A stretch of 24,020 nucleotides of DNA from Nemertoderma westbladi (lineage: Eukaryota > Xenacoelomorpha > Nemertodermatida > Nemertodermatidae): positions 1 through 24,020 of the forward strand of contig JAUCBJ010004162.1 in assembly GCA_032718475.1 (NCBI GenBank). The letters run 5' to 3'. A model generated the notes under the pieces. That model saw nothing but the letters and a program-made list of their open reading frames with translations. It had not been told where the DNA came from and did not search any database. The first letter of the stretch is position 1, and every line of letters begins with the position of its first letter. Positions 18,697 through 24,020 of this stretch are shown piece by piece. The position numbers were made by a program, and so were the translations under genes.

Positions 18697-19631
18697 GTAG
18701 TGTTAATAACTGAATGAACCCATAATGAGCCCATAATAAATTATTAATACCAATACCCCATATAAGTAACAGTAATTACCAATCCAATCTAATAAACATT
18801 TTCCATCACAATCACAATTTGCAAATCACAATTGCAACTTTAACCCATGTTATACACGGGCTATATATTTACAAACGTAATTTGTCCGGCAATTGTTTTT
18901 AGATCTTAACTGAAAATTACAATTTGAAAGATAAGGGTTCTCAAGGTCGCTGATCAAGATAAAACTTAAAAATATGGTAGCGAATTTTACTTATATTTTT
19001 CGTGCCACACATTGACACTTATCCAAAAAATGCCCTATCAATAATGTACAGGATATACTGTATTTCAGTGTCATATTCGTGATCAGCATCCCAAAAAACC
19101 CTTACGGTTATAAAATCAGTTTGATCTGGTAGTGATTTTTCATTATCAGTTGGGCGCTAGGCCTACTTGTTTTTTTCGTGCCCAGGGGGAACATTCCGTA
19201 ATACTAATATTTAAAAAGTTATTTAAAAAGTTACAATCGTGATCATGCAGCCAATAAAAACAAAGGCCTACAGTATAGGCCTACCGCAAATAATTTAATT
19301 TTAGCAAGCCATAAAAATTTTGAAACTTTTAGTACGAAAAATATTGGGATGGGTGCCAGAATGGGACTACAGCACGAAAACTAACACATCTACAGTATGT
19401 AATTGGCGGTTGCGCTTTTGGATAGCCCATTAAAATTTTAAATGACACCCCCACCCCCCCCCCCCCCCCATCCGGCCAAATTGGGTTAAATAAATATTTC
19501 ATAAATAGTTGATAAATGTTTGGATTTATCATATTTTGAAACTACTATAAAATTGGCACCTAATTTTAATAAAATCCATCAATTAAGCAAAGGTATCATA
19601 ACAGTTCCTAACACTACTATTACGTACAAAG
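18697..19631 (+). other. Intron of the PHD-OTU gene
   Basis: The donor AAG|GTAGTG lies at 18697. A branch-point-like CTAAC sits at 19608-19612 and an acceptor ACAAAG ends at 19631. It is phase 0. The pyrimidine tract is weak, and the intron is inferred mainly from the in-frame continuation of the protein family pattern in the next exon. It contains a C run near 19452-19469 and otherwise unique AT-rich DNA with four TAGGCCTA or near copies. Confidence 0.5.
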
Positions 19632-19754
19632 GTTCCCTTGGGGGATAAATCCAATACCTATTTTGTTATTGACAGATCAAATTGTGGACCAGGTGAAATG
19701 AATCGTTATGAAGATGATTGTGGGGCCTGGCTGAGTAAGAAGGGTACGAAGTAA
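19632..19754 (+). CDS. PHD-OTU (vertnin-like) gene, downstream exon
   Basis: The frame reads VPLGDKSNTYFVIDRSNCGP then GEMNRYEDDCGAWLSKKGTK and TAA at 19752-19754. Joined to the previous exon it gives ...KPLLSK-VPLGDKSNTYFVID. This fits the pattern (I/V)PxGxKxNxYFVIDN...F/YxDDCGxWxxxxGT that I recall following the disordered segment in vertnin-like proteins. A donor-like GAA|GTAAAT overlaps the stop (GT at 19751-19752), so the gene may continue to a further exon that I could not identify. No polyadenylation site is assigned. Confidence 0.5.
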   Translation, partial: VPLGDKSNTYFVIDRSNCGPGEMNRYEDDCGAWLSKKGTK

Positions 19755-20623
19755 ATATAGTGTATAGGTCAACTTTATACTGTATTATATGATATTATGT
19801 TCTGATTATAAAACTTATAAACTTCAAATAAAAACCATCTGTAACATTTAATTGAACTAGGCCTACGGTAAGTACACTACACAGTATATGGCCCAAATTA
19901 AATTTGGATAAAATAAGAATTAATTTTATCGAAAGACCAGATCAGTGACCAACAAAATCAACATACTTTTGTAAAAGTAGCCCACTTAACAGAGTGTGTT
20001 ATACAGTATATAAGCGAGGGTTATAATATACAGTCTTATTGAAACCTACTCAAAAGTATGTTATTAATAATTTAATACAATTATAATAAATATATTTTAC
20101 AAAATTCCACTAAAAATACTTTAAAATTTGTTATCTTTGCTTTTTGTGCCGGGCCGGAAATGAGTAAAATCAATGCAATATTTTTGCCTTAGGGAAAATA
20201 GTGCCCATCTCGTTATTACTCGATAATTTTCTCAGCGCAAAAACTATGTAAAAAATATAAATAAATGTATAACTAGAGTAATGTATAATAATATGAAATA
20301 CAGTATAAATAATATGCATTGATCTGGGATTGTTTGAGAAATAAATTATATAAGAAATTGAAAATATTTATTTACTTCCTAAGTAAAAACGCAACGACAT
20401 GCGCACACCACAATAGATTAAAACAATTCCAACGGTCACTAATGGCTGATAGTGGCCGTAACTAAATAATATAATAATATATTATCTATAATTTGATCTT
20501 CAAAAAGTTGATAATTTATAATTAGATAAAATGTACTGTGTAGGCCTACAGTACATATGAAATACAGTATAAATATGTCATGATCTGGGATTGTTTGAGC
20601 AATAAAGTAGATGGCACCTCCAG
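19755..20623. other. Interior, right part: no gene seen, one direct repeat pair
   Basis: AT-rich DNA between the gene and the right arm. Two ~55-bp direct copies, 20292-20347 and 20555-20609, share ATGAAATACAGTATAAATA and TGATCTGGGATTGTTTGAG. The second abuts the inner edge of the right arm, so it may mark the junction where arm sequence was joined to the interior. No transposase frame is visible. Confidence 0.5.
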
Positions 20624-20971
20624 CGTCCATGGATCCCAGGCGACTCCATTCCGATTGGTGGAAGAATATGTTGCATGATTGAATCCTCGGATCGCATATC
20701 GTGTTACTACAATGTCTCTTTCGATTGACAGTTAGATGTTCGGTGATAAAACGCCATGGCATTCATAAACCATACAGTCTATTGGGAATTCAAATGTCAT
20801 CAAGAGTACAAAATACTCTTCTCCTAGATGTTGATATTTTTTGGGTATTACAGTATATCATTATGCCAAATTATTAAACATTAATAAACTGACAAATAAA
20901 CGAAATATATAAAAGAACAGGTTGCGCTTACAGTTACATGTATGCTGCATTAACCAAAATAATAAGAAAAT
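20624..20971 (-). repeat. Arm spacer, copy 3 of 4 (inverted)
   Basis: This is the reverse complement of the 11991-12352 unit. Its inner edge differs: the CACAGTCC sequence expected near the end is reduced to TCC, and the final bases turn into CATGGACGCTGGAGG instead of satellite. This is the inner limit of right-arm homology. Confidence 0.8.
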
Positions 20972-21604
20972 CAGTACCACATCGGACCCAATCGGTACCA
21001 CATTGGACACAAATCGGCACCACATCGGACCCAATCGGTACCACAATCGGTATCACATCGGACCTTATGGGTACCACATCGGACCCAATCGGTACCACAT
21101 CGGACCCAATCGGTACCACATCGGACCAAATCGGTACCACATTGGACCAAATCGGTACCACATCGGATCAAATGGGTACCATATCGGACCATATGGGTAC
21201 CACATCGGACCAAATGGGTACCACATTGGACCAAATCGGTACCACATCGGACCCAATCGGTACCACATCTGGAACAAATCGGCACCACATCGGACCCAAT
21301 CGGTACCAATCGGACCAAATCGGTATCACATCGGACCTTATGGGTACCACATCGGACCCAATCGGTACCACATCGGACCCAATCGGTACCACATCGGACC
21401 AAATCGGTACCACATTGGACCAAATCGGATCAAATGGGTACCATATCGGACCATATGGGTACCACATCGGACCAAATGGGTACCACATTGGACCAAATGG
21501 GTACCACATCAGACCAAATCGGTACCACATCGGACCCAATCGGGTTCACATCGAACCTAATCGCTACCACATCAGACCCGGTCAGACCTAATCGGTACCG
21601 CACA
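20972..21604. repeat. Main 21-bp satellite array, right arm (~30 units)
   Basis: The same satellite as 10795-11990, in inverted orientation (ACATCGGACC then CAATCGGTACC) and about half as long. The variants CCTTATGGG, CCATATGGG and CAAATGGG occur, and the outer edge carries the diverged units (GGGTTCACATCG, AATCGCTACC). A few units are shortened (for example ACAATCGGTATC near 21043), a sign of unequal exchange or slippage. Confidence 0.95.
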
Positions 21605-21960
21605 TGATCCAGAGATCCCAGACGACTCCACAGTCCATTCCGATTGGTGGAAGAATATGTTGCATGATTGAATCCTCGGATCGCATATCGTGTTACTACA
21701 ATGTCTCTTTCGATTGACAATTAGATGTTCGGTGATAAAACTCCATGGAATTCTTAAACCATACAGTCTATTGGGAATTCAATTGTCATCAAGCGTACAA
21801 AACACTCTTCTCCTCCTAGATGTTGGTATTTTTTTTGGTATTACATTATATCATTATGCCAAATTAATAAACATAAATAAATAAAACAAACTAAAGTAAA
21901 ATAACACGTTACGCTTACAGTTACATGTATGTTGCATTAACCAAAATAATAAGAAAATCA
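21605..21960 (-). repeat. Arm spacer, copy 4 of 4 (inverted)
   Basis: Reverse complement of 10433-10794, sharing with it the extra GGAGGAGAAGAG bases and CTTGATGACAATTGAATTCC. The outer copy of one arm therefore matches the outer copy of the other more closely than it matches its neighbour. Confidence 0.8.
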
Positions 21961-22345
21961 CTACCAATTCGGACCCAATTGGTGCCACATCGGAGCCACA
22001 TCGGTGCTGATTGCGACCAGTAGCTTTGGTCCGGGCTGGTACCTTTTGAGTCTGGCTTGGAACCTTTTTGAGAACGGTGTGGTACCGATTGGGTCCGATG
22101 TGGTACCGATTGGGTCCGATGTGGTACCGATTGGGTCCGATGTCGTACCCATTAGGTCCGATGTGGTACCGATTTGGTCCGATGTGGTACCGATTGGTTC
22201 CGATGTGGTACCGATTTGGTCCGATGTGGTACCGATTGGGTCCGATGTGGTACCGATGTGGTACCGATTGGGTCCGATGTCGTACCCATTAGGTCCGATG
22301 TGGTACCGATTTGGTCCGATGTGGTACCGATTGGGACCGATGTAT
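21961..22345. repeat. Satellite array with an orientation switch, right arm
   Basis: Units at 21966-22010 read toward ACATCGG. A ~70-bp degenerate stretch shared with the left arm (GGTCCGGGCTGGTACC, AACCTTTTTGAGA) follows, and units from 22079 to 22345 read CCGATGTGGTACCGATT. The forward part is about twice as long as its left-arm counterpart. Confidence 0.8.
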
Positions 22346-22477
22346 GAACGTTGTTAACGTTTAAAGTTGGAACATAACCAGATAACAGAACATCAGAATA
22401 ACAGCATCAAAGGCTTCACTAACTCTCAGCCAAAGGTGTGGTACTACATATTTGCTCAGCTCAAAATTATTCAGATA

Positions 22478-22726
22478 GGGGGGGGGGGGGGGGGGGGGGT
22501 GGGGGAACTGGACGCAATAAACATTCCTCCCTCTCCAGGGGAAATTCGACGCAAATAACAGATGATTAATATCAAAAATAATAATTGTGTTTAGTTTATT
22601 GTTTTGGTTAATATAACGTGCCACTGCAACCTGCTCCTTTCCCTAAATTGAGAATTTAACATTGAGGCGGGATATTAATTCGCCAAGATGGGATTTGCGT
22701 CCAGTCCCCCCCCCCCCCCCCCCCCC
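22478..22726. repeat. G/C-tract-bounded module, right arm
   Basis: Inverted counterpart of 9827-10053: a G tract from 22478 (broken by one T at 22500), then GAACTGGACGCAA, and at the other end TTGCGTCCAGT followed by 21 C. It differs from the left copy by an insertion of GGCAC near 22618-22624 and a few substitutions. Confidence 0.65.
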
Positions 22727-23106
22727 GTTTCTAATTATTTCAAACAATGCATTGATAACGTTTTCTCTTTCAAACTTCTTGCCTTCTAGCGGCAGACTGG
22801 AGAACTGAAGATTGTCTCTAGTGCATGTGTTATATATCAGTATATAGTACAGTATAGTATAGTATAATTATACAAATACAATAACTGCCAAGCCCATTGT
22901 GTATACCTGAAGACGGGTACTGTACTGTATAAGTAGGGGCAATAGTCTCTCAGTCTCTGCATTAGATATTCTAGTATCTAGTACCTACTGCAGTGCAGTA
23001 CCGGTTACCAGCCTGACCTGTTGTCAGAAAGACTAACAATTACTGATACGAGTTTGGTCAGTTGGTGCTGGAACTTGTTATTTACATCCTAAATTGCCAA
23101 TTTGTG

Positions 23107-23204
23107 GCCGATGTGGCTCCGATGTGGCCCCGATGTGGTCCGATGTGGCCCCGATGTGGTCCGATTTGGTCCGATGTGGTACCGATTGGGTCCGATGTGG
23201 CTTT
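23107..23204. repeat. Terminal satellite tag, right
   Basis: CCGATGTGGCTCCGATG-type units matching the left tag in reverse complement, next to the terminal CTTTTAGACGGACCC. Units alternate GATGTGGCCCC and GATGTGGTCC, identical in order to the left arm. Confidence 0.75.
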
Positions 23205-23215
23205 TAGACGGACCC

Positions 23216-24020
23216 CTTACCAATTATATAGCGCTTGAATTACTGAATTAGGTGCTTTTAATGACAATAATTATGGCAGTTATTTTTTTGACCCCTTTTT
23301 TGGTCTTTTGACCTCTTTTTTCGAAAATTTACATCACTGATTAACTGATTTATGACCCTTTTCATCCTGTTATCTGTTCATTGCAGTATTGTTCTTATGA
23401 CCCCTTTTTTTCCGACATTCGGTTCTATCACGTCTGCACGTACCGTATCAGTATCGGGACGTTCCTGATTGGGGTTGGGGGCCTCTATTTTGAATTTTTT
23501 TTAATGTCATTTTACCAGTGCCCGTGGCAAACCACTTATAAAATTTTTGTATCTTTGGTCAATTTACCACTTCCTAGAGGAAACCACTTAGAAATTTCAG
23601 AATTTGGTCAATTTCCGGCTTCCTATAACAAAAATACTTAGAACGTTAACTTATAATTTTGATTCAAAATATGCTGCTCCCTCCCAACTGCCCAAACCCC
23701 TACCTATTTAGTTAGAGCGCTACTCTTCAGCTCTTTAGTTAGAGCGTAACACAATACTTGATAAGTCTACAGGTCTAGTACAGTTACAGTACAGCAGTAG
23801 TATTAGTATTAGTACTAGTACTAGTACCTATACCTCTACCTGTCTGCCTGTCTATTGTCTACATCTACAGACTGACAGATCTACTGGCAGACTGAGTTTG
23901 GAGTTGATGCTATCAACCATTCTTCTATTGCATCGTTGATCTGTTGTTTTGTTAGATTTAATATGTAATAAAACTACCCAAACCCGACTGCCCGACTACC
24001 GTCAGACCGTAATGTACTGG
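23216..24020. other. Right flank of the giant element, no gene seen
   Basis: It begins with CTTACCAA, the right copy of the 8-bp duplication. A TGACCCCTTTTTT-type phrase recurs three or four times between 23288 and 23412. TAGTATTAGTACTAGTAC runs lie near 23800-23826. Frames present are short and AT-driven. I see no coding or RNA gene. Confidence 0.45.

Larger units (their letters stand above)
8529..23215. mobile_element. 14.7-kb giant foldback-like element with satellite-filled long inverted arms
   Basis: The termini are exact inverted copies of GGGTCCGTCTAAAAGCC and continue as near-identical arms. Flanks are CCTACCAA (8521-8528) and CTTACCAA (23216-23223), an 8-bp duplication with one mismatch. 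The arms contain a 21-bp satellite, repeated spacers and a G/C-bounded module, in matching order from each end inward. The interior (about 12452-20623) carries a PHD-OTU gene plus nested older transposons. Inverted arms made of internal short repeats are the hallmark of Foldback-type elements (Drosophila FB, 9-bp TSD); an 8-bp TSD also occurs in hAT and P families. The 14,687-bp length is large. No transposase is recognised, so mobility would be in trans or via an unknown protein. An inverted segmental duplication is the alternative, but the matching termini and TSD argue against it. Confidence 0.75.
20624..23215 (-). repeat. Right inverted arm of the giant element
   Basis: This is the reverse-complement counterpart of the left arm, without the nested hAT-like MITE and with a shorter main array (about 630 versus 1,196 bp). 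Homology begins near 20624 (GATCCCAG, then the spacer). The short innermost array present on the left at 12353-12451 is absent here. Differences in array length and a few substitutions show that the two arms are separate sequences and not an artificial mirror of one another. Confidence 0.8.

Noticed and set aside
22361-22624. 87-codon frame containing a proline run
   Set aside because: The proline run is translation of a C homopolymer. The equivalent left-arm frame at 10024-10242 diverges in length because the homopolymer differs.
8529-23215. Assembly artefact producing a mirrored sequence
   Set aside because: The arms differ by a 792-bp insertion, by array lengths and by scattered substitutions and indels, so they are not copies of the same reads. 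A collapsed or mis-sized satellite array remains possible.
8529-23215. LTR retrotransposon or Polinton interpretation
   Set aside because: The arms are inverted, not direct. There is no reverse transcriptase, protease, polymerase B or packaging gene in the interior.

Overview
The window looks like metazoan nuclear DNA, not bacterial. It is AT-rich and gene-poor, has long G/C homopolymers, is crowded with nested DNA transposons, carries a gene with readable spliceosomal introns, and contains C2H2 zinc-finger and PHD-OTU coding sequence. The palindrome TAGGCCTA and the words TACTGTA/TACAGTA recur throughout. A marine invertebrate is a reasonable guess, but the sequence does not fix the taxon.

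Layout. Bases 778-2358 (minus strand) hold a C2H2 zinc-finger exon with six fingers. It is cut between fingers 3 and 4 by a ~610-bp inverted-repeat insertion. Bases 3100-8270 are a mosaic of small elements: a tRNA-derived SINE-like piece, a hAT-like end, a 2,466-bp element with a 5-bp target-site duplication (TSD), a 775-bp Mutator-like MITE with a perfect 10-bp TSD, and a 482-bp element with a TAG duplication.

The main structure is a 14,687-bp element, 8529-23215. Its ends are inverted copies of GGGTCCGTCTAAAAGCC, flanked by CCTACCAA on the left and CTTACCAA on the right (7 of 8 bases match). The arms are very long (about 3.8 kb left, 2.6 kb right). They are built from arrays of a 21-bp satellite, a ~360-bp spacer present twice per arm, and a G/C-tract-bounded module. 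The left arm contains a 792-bp hAT-like MITE with an 8-bp TSD, and the right arm still shows the uninterrupted site.

Between the arms (12452-20623) lie a non-LTR retrotransposon tail with an inverted 3' end, a Ginger1-like element in a CCGG site, and a plus-strand gene. The gene has at least three exons (..16167, 17446-18696, 19632-19754) and encodes a PHD finger followed by an OTU-like (vertnin-like) domain with an intact DGNC motif and a downstream His. Joining the exons at the predicted sites rebuilds the first CxxC pair of the PHD finger, which strongly supports the model. I found no transposase in this interior. The whole is best read as a giant foldback-like element, mobilised in trans or by an unrecognised protein, carrying a PHD-OTU gene. 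That interpretation is inference. The termini, arms, near-perfect TSD and exons can be read directly.
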